Assembly (NCBI GenBank): GCA_016706545.1
Contig: JADJJK010000007.1
Location: 124,001 to 188,000, forward strand
Source of the DNA: Myxococcales bacterium
Lineage (GTDB): Bacteria; Myxococcota_A; Polyangia; Haliangiales; Haliangiaceae
DNA: 64,000 bases
Direction: 5' to 3'
Below are positions 1 through 10,215 of this stretch, piece by piece. The translations under genes were made by a program, and so were the position numbers. A model generated the notes under the pieces. The model was not told the DNA's origin, did no database searches, and was given only the letters and a program-made list of their open reading frames with translations. How positions within the stretch are numbered: the first letter of the stretch is position 1; every line of letters starts with the position of its first letter.

Positions 1-1
1 G

Positions 2-2301
<2,300 letters not shown>

Positions 2302-2305
<4 letters not shown>

Positions 2306-2877
2306 GCGCGCTCGCCGGTCTGTCCTCGCAGCGCGCCGCGCTCTTGGTGATCGACATCCAGGAGCGGCTCGCGGCGGTCATGCCCGAAGAGATCGTGGCG
2401 CGCTGCGTGCGCCACACCTCGATCTTGCTCGAGGCGGCGCGACGGATGGGCCTGCCGGTGGTGCTCAGCGAGCAGTATCCCAAGGGGCTCGGCTCGACGG
2501 TTGAGGCGCTGGCGCCGGCCCTGGCCGCCCTGGCACCGGACCAGCTTCATCGGGTGGAGAAGCTGGCGTTCTCCGCGGTGGCGACGCCAGAGCTTGGGGC
2601 GCTCTTGCCAAGGCTCGGTCGAGACCAGTGGATCGTCGTGGGCATGGAGACGCATGTCTGCGTCTTGCAGACCGCGCGCGACCTCTTGCGCCGAGCGGTC
2701 GACGTTCACGTGGTCGTCGACGCGGTGGCCAGCCGGAGCAAGCACAACTTCCGGGTGGGGATAGACCAGATGCGCGCGATGGGCGCGGTGATTAGCTCCA
2801 TGGAGCTCGTGGTGTTCGACCTGTTGCGAGGCGCGGGCACGGACGACTTCAAGGCGCTCTCGAAGCTCCTGCGCTGA
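2302..2877 (+). CDS. Isochorismatase-family cysteine hydrolase
   Basis: A 191-residue Rossmann-like cysteine hydrolase of the isochorismatase/nicotinamidase superfamily (YcaC-like subgroup). The family triad is visible: Asp in LLVIDIQERL (about residue 18), Lys in RVEKLAFSA (about 90), and the nucleophilic Cys in GMETHVCVLQTA (about 122), preceded by the nearly invariant GMETHVCV motif. Length is normal for the subgroup. The GTG start overlaps the valS stop (GTGA), so translation is probably coupled to valS; there is no functional link to valyl-tRNA synthesis. The substrate cannot be told from sequence. Confidence 0.88.
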
Positions 2878-3009
2878 GCTTCCCGCACGCCGACCAGCAG
2901 CGGCGGAGACGACGAGACGCTCGGGCGACGGGCTCGCTCGATCGGTGGCCCCGGCTGCGCGGTCGGCAGGCCCTGCGACAAAGTGCCTGTTGGCGGGTAG
3001 GTAATTCCT

Positions 3010-3032
3010 GACGTCGTCGCTGACGTCTTTTT
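3010..3032 (+). terminator. Possible Rho-independent terminator after the valS-hydrolase pair
   Basis: Two copies of the self-complementary hexamer GACGTC (3010-3015 and 3022-3027) are separated by six bases and followed directly by five T residues. They could form a six-base-pair stem with a six-base loop and a U tract. The stem is short, so this is a weak call. Confidence 0.35.
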
Positions 3033-3051
3033 CCGGAACTGCAAGAAGGTC

Positions 3052-4356
3052 GTGATTCGCGGCCCAGACCTCAGGTACATTCGACGCATCGTGTCGAGAC
3101 CCCAACTCCTCGAGCTTGGTCAAGTCCCCGATCTCGGTGTGGTGCCAGAGCGCATGCACGCCCAGCTCATTCGCGCCTCCCGCTTTGGCGAACCAAAGGA
3201 GGCCTTTCTCGACGAGTCCGTCGCGGTGCCCGAGGTTGGGCCTCGCGACGTCCTGGTCTATGTGATGGCCGCGGGCGTCAACTACAACAACGTGTGGGCC
3301 GCGATGGGCATCCCAGTGGATGTGATCAAGGCCCGGCAGAAGAAGGGCGAGCCGTACGACTTTCACATCGGCGGCTCGGACGCCTCGGGCGTCGTGTGGA
3401 AGGTGGGCTCCGACGTCCAGAACGTGAAGGTGGGCGACGACGTCGTGGTGCATTGCGGCCAGTGGGACGCCGACGACCCGCACGTGCTCGCCGGCAAGGA
3501 CCCCATGCTGGCGCCAAGCCAGCGCATCTGGGGGTACGAGTCCAACTGGGGCAGCTTCGCGCAGTACGCCCTGGTGCAGGACCACCAATGCCTGCCCAAG
3601 CCGCCGCACCTGACGTGGGAAGAGGCCGCCGCGTACATGCTGGTGGCGGCGACGGCGTATCGCATGCTGCACGGGTGGGCGCCCAACGTGGTGGGCGCAG
3701 GGGATCCGGTGCTGGTGTGGGGCGGCGCTGGCGGCCTTGGTTCGATGGCCATCCAGATCGTCAAGGCCGCTGGTGGCCGCGCGGTGGCGGTCGTCTCCGG
3801 GGACGACAAGGTGGAGTTCTGCAAGCGGCTTGGCGCCGTGGGCGTGATCGACCGCCGCAAGTTCAGCCACTGGGGCAAGCTGCCGCGATGGTCAGACGAG
3901 ATCGAGTATGCGCAGTGGCTCAAGGGCGCGCGCGCCTTCGGTCAGGCCTTCTGGGAGGCGCTGGGCGAGCGCCGCAGCCCGACGATCGTGTTCGAGCACC
4001 CCGGCGAGTCCACGCTGCCGACCTCCAGCTTTGTCTGCGACACCGGAGGCATGGTCGTCATCTGCGCCGGCACCACGGGCTTCAACGCCACGCTGGATCT
4101 GCGGTACCACTGGATGCGGCAGAAGCGCTTCCAGGGGTCGCACTTCGCCAACGATGAGCAGGCCGCCGGCGTCAACCGCCTGGTCATGGAGGGCAAGGTG
4201 GACCCGTGCCTGTCGCGCACCTTCTCGTTCGCCGAGACCGGCGAGTGTCACCAGCTCATGCGCGACAACCAGCACCCCTCCGGCAACATGGCCATCCTGG
4301 TCAACGCGCCGCGACCTGGCTTGCGCACCCTCGACGAGGTCCGGACGGCGCGCTGA
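3052..4356 (+). CDS. ccr: Crotonyl-CoA carboxylase/reductase
   Basis: A 434-residue medium-chain dehydrogenase/reductase of the enoyl-CoA carboxylase/reductase type. The family reaction is reductive carboxylation of crotonyl-CoA to ethylmalonyl-CoA with NADPH and CO2, for acetyl-CoA assimilation or extender-unit supply. Diagnostic blocks are AAGVNYNNVWAA (CO2-pocket Asn), GGSDASGVVW, WGYESNWGSFAQYALV, the nucleotide-binding WGGAGGLGSMAIQIVKAAGG, VFEHPGE and WMRQKRFQGSHFAND (CO2-pocket His). The long HWGKLPRWSDEIEY insert is typical of Ccr and absent from ordinary quinone reductases. The GTG start at 3052 gives the usual length. A VOC protein follows 24 bases later, possibly the matching acyl-CoA epimerase. 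No ethylmalonyl-CoA mutase is in the window. Confidence 0.94.
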   Translation: MIRGPDLRYIRRIVSRPQLLELGQVPDLGVVPERMHAQLIRASRFGEPKEAFLDESVAVPEVGPRDVLVYVMAAGVNYNNVWAAMGIPVDVIKARQKKGEPYDFHIGGSDASGVVWKVGSDVQNVKVGDDVVVHCGQWDADDPHVLAGKDPMLAPSQRIWGYESNWGSFAQYALVQDHQCLPKPPHLTWEEAAAYMLVAATAYRMLHGWAPNVVGAGDPVLVWGGAGGLGSMAIQIVKAAGGRAVAVVSGDDKVEFCKRLGAVGVIDRRKFSHWGKLPRWSDEIEYAQWLKGARAFGQAFWEALGERRSPTIVFEHPGESTLPTSSFVCDTGGMVVICAGTTGFNATLDLRYHWMRQKRFQGSHFANDEQAAGVNRLVMEGKVDPCLSRTFSFAETGECHQLMRDNQHPSGNMAILVNAPRPGLRTLDEVRTAR

Positions 4357-4380
4357 ACTCGCCCGTGCTACAAGTCGGGC

Positions 4381-4863
4381 ATGTCGCGCCCGTTTCGGAT
4401 CCTCGGCGTTCAGCAGATCGCCATCGGCCATGAGCAGAAGTCGGCGTTGCGAGCGCTGTGGGTCGACCTCTTGGGGCTACCGGTGACCGGCAGCTATCGC
4501 AGCGAGCGGGAGAACGTCGACGAGGACATCCTGCGCGTCGGCGCCGGGGCGGCGGCGGTGGAGATCGATCTGATGCAGCCCATCGATCCGCAGCAGAGCC
4601 CCAAGGTCCATGAGCCCCGGCTCAACCACCTCGGGCTCTGGGTGGACGACCTGCCGGCGGCGGTGGCGTGGCTGGGCGCGCAAGGCATGCGCTTCACGCC
4701 AGGCGGCATCCGCAAAGGCGCCTCGGGCTTTGATGTCTGCTTCCTGCACCCCAAGGCCTCTGCCACGGAGCCGCGCTCGGGTGAGGGCGTGCTGATCGAG
4801 CTGGTGGCGGCGCCGCCCGAGCTGGTGGCCGCGATGGATCGGCTGGCCGCCGAGGCGCCGTAG
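4381..4863 (+). CDS. VOC (glyoxalase/bleomycin resistance) family protein, possible acyl-CoA epimerase
   Basis: A 160-residue vicinal-oxygen-chelate fold with two beta-alpha-beta-beta-beta halves: QQIAIG...LWVDLLGL near residues 11-37 and LNHLGLWVDDL...WLGAQGMRF near 79-105, ending in GEGVLIELVAAPPE. The second-half His (NHLGLWV) and the C-terminal Glu (LIELVAAP) match VOC metal ligands of methylmalonyl-CoA epimerase. The first-half ligand, normally His in a DHIGIAV-type strand, is Gln here (VQQIAIG), so metal binding may be atypical. Its place directly after ccr suggests an ethylmalonyl/methylmalonyl-CoA epimerase role, which is inference from context. Converges with the PP2C gene, 10 bases away. 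Confidence 0.72.
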   Translation: MSRPFRILGVQQIAIGHEQKSALRALWVDLLGLPVTGSYRSERENVDEDILRVGAGAAAVEIDLMQPIDPQQSPKVHEPRLNHLGLWVDDLPAAVAWLGAQGMRFTPGGIRKGASGFDVCFLHPKASATEPRSGEGVLIELVAAPPELVAAMDRLAAEAP

Positions 4864-4873
4864 CACCGGCGGG

Positions 4874-6235
4874 TCAGCTCGGCGGCTCGTCGGAGGGCTC
4901 GCGGCGGCGCGGCTCTGGATCGATGTCCAGCGTCTGATCGACGTCCGGCGCCCCGGGCGCGTGGCCAGCTTGCGGGGCCCCGTGCAGCGCGACCAGGGCC
5001 TCCTGCAAATCTGCGGTGGTCCGACGCAGCCGCGACGACAGCACCGTCACGAAGCGCCACAACATCTTCACCGCGGCCTGCGGCTCGCGGCGGACGAGGT
5101 CATAGAAGTCCTTGCGCTGCATCACCAGGAGCCTGGTGTCCGCGGTCGCCGCCGCGGTCAGCGAGCGCACCGATCGATCTACCAGGCTCATCTCGCCGAA
5201 GTGCTGGCCCTTGGTCAGCTCGCCGACCTGGGTGCCCGCCTTGCTGAGCTTGACGGCGCCGTTGACCACCACGTACATCGCGTCGCCGGGCTGGCCCTCG
5301 GAGAACACGACGTGACCAGCCTCGGGGTCGAGCAGCTTGGCGATGCTCGAGACTCGCACCAGCTCCTTGTACGAGAGGAACTGGAACATGGGCAGGCCCT
5401 TTAGCACCTCGAGCTTGAGCGAGATGTCCGTGGCGTGCGGGTCGGTGGTGGCCGCTTCGCCGTTGACCCGCACCACCACGGCGGTGATGTTGTCGTGGCC
5501 GCCGCCGCTGTTGGCCAGGTCGATGAGCTTCTGCGGCACGTCCTTGATCTCGCCGTCGGCGAGGGTGGTCGGCAGCGCGGCCTCGCTGAGGTATCCGTAG
5601 AGGCCGTCGGTGCATAGCAGGAAGCGGTCACCTGGCAGGATGTCGAAGTCAAAGGTGTCGACCTCGACCGAGCTGTACACGCCGACCGCGCGGGTGACCG
5701 CGTTGCGATACTGCTTGTACGGCGACTGCTCGATCTGATCCCGGGTCAGCTTGCCGCGCCGGATCAGCTCGTTCATGAGCGAGTGATCCTCGGTCAGCAT
5801 GTGGCACTGGGACTGCCGCGCCAGGTAGACCCGGCTATCGCCGACGTGGGCGATGAAGCCGTGCAGCTTGTCGCCGAGGCCCGCGATGAGCAGCACGGTG
5901 GCCGTGGTCCCCATGCCGCGCTTGTCAGTCTCGGTCTGTGCTCGGCTGTGGATGGCGCCGCACGCGGTCTGGATGGCGTGCTCGAGCACCTGCAGGATCT
6001 CGTAGGCCTGCACCGCGGGGTGCTCCGCGCGGTACCGGTCGATGAGGTCCCGGCTCTTGTTCACCGCGTCGCGGATCTCATGCACCGCGATCGAGGAAGC
6101 CACTTCACCCGCGGCGTGCCCCCCCATGCCATCCGCCACCAGAAAAAGTCGAAGCCGCTTGTCAATGAGGAAGTTGTCCTCGTTGTGCATTCGCTGCCGC
6201 CCGATATCGGTAGCTGCCGCGAAGGTCAACTCCAT
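4874..6235 (-). CDS. PP2C-type Ser/Thr phosphatase fused to a cyclic-nucleotide-binding domain
   Basis: A 453-residue cytoplasmic signalling protein. Residues 1-255 are a complete PP2C/Stp1 metal-dependent phosphatase: TDIGRQRMHNEDN, VADGMGGHAAGE, GTTATVLLIAG, HVGDSRVYLAR, LLCTDGLYGYL and GGHDNITAVVVRV, carrying the metal-binding Asp residues. Residues 275-395 are a cNMP-binding beta-roll: FSEGQPGDAMYVVVNGAVKL, then FGEMSLVDRSVRSL, the phosphate-binding cassette with its Arg. The last 50 residues are Pro/Asp/Arg-rich and probably disordered. Family knowledge: these phosphatases reverse Hanks-type Ser/Thr kinases, which are abundant in myxobacteria. Inference: nucleotide binding controls phosphatase activity. 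No partner kinase is nearby. Confidence 0.92.
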   Translation of the reverse strand: MELTFAAATDIGRQRMHNEDNFLIDKRLRLFLVADGMGGHAAGEVASSIAVHEIRDAVNKSRDLIDRYRAEHPAVQAYEILQVLEHAIQTACGAIHSRAQTETDKRGMGTTATVLLIAGLGDKLHGFIAHVGDSRVYLARQSQCHMLTEDHSLMNELIRRGKLTRDQIEQSPYKQYRNAVTRAVGVYSSVEVDTFDFDILPGDRFLLCTDGLYGYLSEAALPTTLADGEIKDVPQKLIDLANSGGGHDNITAVVVRVNGEAATTDPHATDISLKLEVLKGLPMFQFLSYKELVRVSSIAKLLDPEAGHVVFSEGQPGDAMYVVVNGAVKLSKAGTQVGELTKGQHFGEMSLVDRSVRSLTAAATADTRLLVMQRKDFYDLVRREPQAAVKMLWRFVTVLSSRLRRTTADLQEALVALHGAPQAGHAPGAPDVDQTLDIDPEPRRREPSDEPPS

Positions 6236-6365
6236 CGTGTCTCCGGTAGCATAGCAGGGGATCGCGGGTCAACGTTCGGCAGCAAGGCGGCAGTGCGACT
6301 TGCTACCGCGTCGATGATCGCTCGCAGAAGATACCTGGTATGCGAACCTCGCACTTGTAGCGCGC

Positions 6366-7874
6366 TCAAGGCTCGACGGAGAGCTGACCCAGCCAGCCCT
6401 CTGCTAGTTCGTGCTCGACCAGGGCCTGCAGGGTGCCAGGGCTCACACCGCCCGGATACATGCGACCTCCGACTACCACTGTGGGAGTGACAGACAACCC
6501 AGCGCTGCGCAGCTCCTCGACGCGGCGCACCGACTCGCCCGCGCGCGCGGCCAGGCAGGCTGCGAGCCGAGGCCCATCGAGATCCGCCTCGGCGATGAGG
6601 TCATCGATGATGCGCTCGGGCTCGATGATCCGGCCGCGGCGCCGGTTGGTCTGGGCAGTGAGGATGTCCAGCGCAGCCCAGCCGCCGCCGAGCACCTCGG
6701 CGCACAAGATGGCGTCGGATGCGCGCGCCGCGTTGATGGCGTCGCGTGCGCGCGGGTCAAACAGCGGCGCCCACAGCACCCGCACCCGATGCTCCAGCAG
6801 GCCGGCGGTGGCGCTGGCGATCTGGAGCTGCCGGTAGCAGAGCACCGACAGCGGGTTGCATGCGACGAGGACAGGCGCCGGGCGGCGGTCGGGCGAGCTT
6901 TGGGACGGCCAGGTGGCGTCGGGGCGCTGCGCGGTGGGCGCGAGGCGTGGTTCCCGCAGCACAGGCAATCCGGCGCTGGTTATAGGCGCCAGGAGCAACG
7001 TGGTGCCGGGCTCCGAGCGGACGGCGTCGTCATCCTCGCTGCGATCGTCGGTGGGGCCCAGGCTCACCGTCGGCTGCGCCCGCTCGGCTTGCACCGCGCG
7101 CTCGAGCCAGGCGGCGAGGTCACCTGGCGCCACCCCGCGGTCGAGCGCGTCCTGCGCGCGCTCATAGGCCTCGCGATACGCCGATTCGAAGTCGTTGCCG
7201 CCGAGCAAGGTGACCGGACGTGAGGTCAGCTTGCCCGAGAACAGCACGTCCGGGATCTGGCGCGCGCGGAGCCGGGTGCGGCGCAGCTCGTTGGCGTCGA
7301 GATCCGCGACGTGGCGGTTGTCGTTCCAGGCTGCGTCCAGCCGCTCCACGTCAAGCTCTGCCGCTTGCGCGACCTCCCGGATCTGCGCAGGCAGCGCGCC
7401 GCGCAGGCGCGTCGCCACCGCCTCCATGAACGGGAAGAATTTGCCCTGCGCCGCCGCCTCGAGCGCCGCCGCCGGCAGATGGTACTGACCATGACGAGAC
7501 AGCACCCGGAACACCACCCGCACTCGGGTAGGGTGACTACGCCATAGCTCCATCGCGAGCTGATAGGGCGCTCTCGAGCTGGAGGCGCCCGGCAAGAAGA
7601 ACAGCTCGACCTGGACTGGCGCGTCGGGCGGACCAAGCGTCGGGGGCACGCCGGCGGGCCGGTGCTCGATTCGGGTGACGGCGCGGAACCCCTCGCCGGC
7701 CACCGCCGCGTCGGCCGCAGGCGGCGGGGTGGGGACGTCTTGCGCGTAGGCCTGGCCAGCGAGCAACGCGGTCGTCAGCGCGGTCGTCAGCGTGGTCGTG
7801 AGCGTGGTCGTCGCCGTGACCCGGCGGATCGCCCGCGCGACATGGGCAGCCAGGACGGCGAGCGAGCAACGCAC
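6366..7874 (-). CDS. Exported protein with two DsbA/thioredoxin-like domains lacking CxxC
   Basis: I take the GTG at 7874 as start (502 residues) because it puts an export signal at the N-terminus: basic residues, a hydrophobic/Thr-rich stretch and AYAQD as a likely signal-peptidase site. The open frame runs upstream to 8021 but would then overlap lgt. The first thioredoxin-like domain (PDAPVQVELFFLPG..., about residues 80-245) has Ser where DsbA-like proteins carry the redox CxxC. The second (ACNPLSVLCYRQLQ..., about 340-500) has two Cys six residues apart, not a CxxC, and keeps the cis-Pro strand SVTPTVVVGG. DsbA-like fold is clear, disulfide oxidoreductase activity doubtful. A Gly/Asp/Ser-rich linker joins the halves. 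Confidence 0.72.
   Translation of the reverse strand: MRCSLAVLAAHVARAIRRVTATTTLTTTLTTALTTALLAGQAYAQDVPTPPPAADAAVAGEGFRAVTRIEHRPAGVPPTLGPPDAPVQVELFFLPGASSSRAPYQLAMELWRSHPTRVRVVFRVLSRHGQYHLPAAALEAAAQGKFFPFMEAVATRLRGALPAQIREVAQAAELDVERLDAAWNDNRHVADLDANELRRTRLRARQIPDVLFSGKLTSRPVTLLGGNDFESAYREAYERAQDALDRGVAPGDLAAWLERAVQAERAQPTVSLGPTDDRSEDDDAVRSEPGTTLLLAPITSAGLPVLREPRLAPTAQRPDATWPSQSSPDRRPAPVLVACNPLSVLCYRQLQIASATAGLLEHRVRVLWAPLFDPRARDAINAARASDAILCAEVLGGGWAALDILTAQTNRRRGRIIEPERIIDDLIAEADLDGPRLAACLAARAGESVRRVEELRSAGLSVTPTVVVGGRMYPGGVSPGTLQALVEHELAEGWLGQLSVEP
7768..7812. repeat. Short tandem repeat inside the signal-peptide coding region
   Basis: Four near-copies of a 12-base unit (GGTCGTCAGCGC and single-base variants) lie in the 5' part of the DsbA-like gene. 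They encode a Leu/Thr/Ala repeat (TTLTTALTTAL) that forms much of the hydrophobic core of the predicted signal peptide, so copy-number change would lengthen or shorten it in multiples of four residues without shifting frame. Confidence 0.7.
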
Positions 7875-7977
7875 CCGCAGAGCATAGCAGACGGTCGGGC
7901 CGCGCCTGGCCGGCGCCGCGACAGGATCCGGAGCCGGCAGGGGCGCGCCGCGGCCGATTGGTGTAGGCTCTTCGCGC

Positions 7978-8865
7978 ATGCTCTCTGTGCATTCGCTGGC
8001 CACCGCGCTCCCGTACATCACGATTCCTCACCTGGATCTCGTCGGCGGGCTCAAGATCGAGCCCTTCGGGGTGCTGGTCGCGATCGGCGTGCTGCTGGGC
8101 ACCCGGTTGCTCGACAAGTACGCGGCCTGGCACCGCGCGGATGAAGAGCACACGCGCGGGCTCACCTGGTGGCTCCTGGTCTCCGGGTTCGTCGGGGCCC
8201 ATGTCTTCGATGTGCTTGCCTATCAATGGGACAAGCTGATGGAAGATCCGGTGCTCTTGCTCAAGCTCTGGTCTGGCATCTCGTCCTACGGCGGCTTCAT
8301 CGGCGGCTCGCTGGGGTATCTGATGTTCGTGTGGTGGAAGCGGCTGCCCTTCGGCCTGTGGGCGGACATCGCGATGGTCGGCATGCTGCCCGCGTTCACC
8401 ATCGGCCGGATCGGCTGCACGATCGTCCATGATCATCCTGGCTCGCCCACCACCTCGGCGCTGGGCATCGACTACCCGGCGGAGTTCACCGACAACCTCG
8501 GGTTCTCGTCGGCGATGCGCCTGCACAACCTGGCGCTCTACGAGCTGCTGTACCTGTTGCCGGTGTGCGCGCTGATCCTGTGGCTGGCGTTCCGCAAGGG
8601 CAAGCGGTTGCCGGCAGGCGTGCTCGCCGCGCTCACCGGCGCGCTCTATGCGCCGGTGCGCTTCTTCCTCGACTACCTGCGGCTTGATTCCACGGATCCG
8701 CGGTACGGCTCGCTCACCTTCGCGCAGTGGTCGTCGATCGCGTTTCTGCTCCTGGCGGTCTACGCCGCGGTCCGGGTGTTTCGCACCGGCGCACCGGCGC
8801 CGACCCTCGACGACGAGGTCCCAGCTAAGAAGCCGCCGGCCTCGTCGGTGCCTGCCTCGTCGTAG
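7978..8865 (+). CDS. lgt: Prolipoprotein diacylglyceryl transferase
   Basis: A 295-residue polytopic inner-membrane enzyme that moves diacylglycerol from phosphatidylglycerol to the lipobox cysteine of prolipoproteins, the first step of lipoprotein maturation. Visible are six to seven hydrophobic segments, the early YGG motif (SSYGGFIGGSLGY), the Lgt signature region in the variant form GRIGCTIVHDHPG (the more usual form has an Asn-Gly-Asp), HNLALYELL near the conserved His/Tyr/Glu region, and RFFLDYLR near the C-terminus. The C-terminal 30 residues are a Pro/Ala tail. The ATG lies 104 bases from the divergent DsbA-like gene start. Many lipoproteins in this window (PPC protein, PpiC-like, decaheme cytochrome, monoheme protein) are its predicted substrates. 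Confidence 0.93.
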   Translation: MLSVHSLATALPYITIPHLDLVGGLKIEPFGVLVAIGVLLGTRLLDKYAAWHRADEEHTRGLTWWLLVSGFVGAHVFDVLAYQWDKLMEDPVLLLKLWSGISSYGGFIGGSLGYLMFVWWKRLPFGLWADIAMVGMLPAFTIGRIGCTIVHDHPGSPTTSALGIDYPAEFTDNLGFSSAMRLHNLALYELLYLLPVCALILWLAFRKGKRLPAGVLAALTGALYAPVRFFLDYLRLDSTDPRYGSLTFAQWSSIAFLLLAVYAAVRVFRTGAPAPTLDDEVPAKKPPASSVPASS

Positions 8866-8939
8866 GGCTCGTCGCTCCTTGGCCTCGCGGTTCGCGTCGA
8901 GCCAAGCCGTCCCTGTTGCCGCGTTGCGAGGTGCTGCCG

Positions 8940-10145
8940 ATGCCCCAGTGGCTCTATCTCTTGCTTGCTGTCCCCTCGGTGAGCGCGGCCATCGGCTGGG
9001 TCACCAACTGGCAGGCCGTGAAGATGATCTTCTGGCCCGAGCGCCGCCTTGGGTGGGGGCTCCTGTCCTGGCAGGGCATCATCTTTCACCACGCCGACAA
9101 GTTCGCCACCAACCTGGGCCGCATGGCCCAGCAAAACTTGCTGTCCGGCTCCGATGTGGTCGCCCGGATCGACCTGGGCGTCGTCGAGGAGCTGGTGGCG
9201 CGCCCGCTCGAGGCCAAGGCGCCCTCCCTGGTGGAGCGCGCCGCCGAGAGCCTGCGCCCTGGGGCGTGGCAGATGATGCCGGAGCCGATGCGCGCGATGG
9301 TGATCTCGCAGGTCAGCGCCAAGAGCCGCGCGATGGCGCGCGAGCTGGCCACCGAGCTGGCCCCGGTGCTGGCCGCGGATCTGGACATCGAGGCCGTGGT
9401 GCGAGCACAGCTCTCGGGGCCCAACGTGCGGCGGCTGTCGCGGCTCACCCACGAGATCGGGCACAAAGAGTTCCACTTCATCGAGTGGTCCGGCGGGGTG
9501 TTCGGGCTGATCATCGGCGTGGCCCAGCTCGCGGTCTGGAACCTCATGCAAACCTGGTGGCTCATGCCGATCTTCGGCGTGGTCGTCGGGCTGGTGACCA
9601 ACTGGCTCGCGCTGCAGATGATCTTTCGCCCCCACCAGCGCACCCGCTATCTTGGGATCCCGTACCAGGGGCTCTTCCCCAAGCGCCAGGCCGAGATCGC
9701 GCGGGACTATGGCCGCACCACCGCCGCCGAGGTGATCACGCCAAAGACGCTCATCGACTTTCTGTTGCAGTCGCCGCGGCAGGAGCGGATTGTCGCGCGG
9801 CTCGAGTCCTCGATCGGCGCGCGCATCGACCAGGAGTGGGCAGCGGTCAAGGCGCTGGTGCCGTTTCCGGTCTCCGACCAGCAGCTAGGCGAGCTCAAGG
9901 CCCTGGTCACCCAGCAGGTCTATGCGGCGGCGGCGGAGCTGCGGCCGGAGATCGAGCGCGAGCTTGGCCTCAAGCTCGAGATCCAGACCACCGTGGAGAC
10001 CCGGCTGGCGTCGCTGTCCAAGCCGGAGTTCGAGCGGCTCCTGCGCGGGGTGTTTCAGGAGGATGAGCTGACGCTCATCCTGGTGGGCGGCGGGCTCGGC
10101 GGCCTGGTTGGCCTCCTGCAAGCGCTCCTCGTGCTCGCGCAGTGA
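8940..10145 (+). CDS. DUF445 family membrane protein
   Basis: A 401-residue protein from ATG 8940. A TTG start at 8916 is possible, but a purine-rich GCGAGG lies at usable distance before 8940 and the residues after it start the first membrane segment (WLYLLLAVPSVSAAIGWVTNWQAVKMIF). The hallmark of DUF445 appears twice: WVTNWQAVKMIFWP near residue 20 and LVTNWLALQMIFRP near 220, each after a hydrophobic helix. Between them is an Ala/Glu/Arg-rich amphipathic region; a last hydrophobic segment (GGGLGGLVGLLQALLVLA) closes the protein. The family is of unknown function and widespread in bacteria; no role can be assigned here. Converges with trxB. Confidence 0.85.
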   Translation: MPQWLYLLLAVPSVSAAIGWVTNWQAVKMIFWPERRLGWGLLSWQGIIFHHADKFATNLGRMAQQNLLSGSDVVARIDLGVVEELVARPLEAKAPSLVERAAESLRPGAWQMMPEPMRAMVISQVSAKSRAMARELATELAPVLAADLDIEAVVRAQLSGPNVRRLSRLTHEIGHKEFHFIEWSGGVFGLIIGVAQLAVWNLMQTWWLMPIFGVVVGLVTNWLALQMIFRPHQRTRYLGIPYQGLFPKRQAEIARDYGRTTAAEVITPKTLIDFLLQSPRQERIVARLESSIGARIDQEWAAVKALVPFPVSDQQLGELKALVTQQVYAAAAELRPEIERELGLKLEIQTTVETRLASLSKPEFERLLRGVFQEDELTLILVGGGLGGLVGLLQALLVLAQ

Positions 10146-10215
10146 GCCCCCAGGGCTGCTGCGGCTGCGGTCGCGGCGTCCTGGCGTGCGATCTTCGCGC
10201 GTCCTGCTGTGAGCC

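Noticed and set aside
4357..4380. Terminator between ccr and the VOC gene
   Set aside because: The GCCCG/CGGGC pair leaves a long loop and no T tract, and the gap is too short; the genes are more likely co-transcribed.
7875..8021. Start of the DsbA-like gene at 8021
   Set aside because: This start would overlap the beginning of lgt and adds an arginine/proline-rich segment before the signal peptide.
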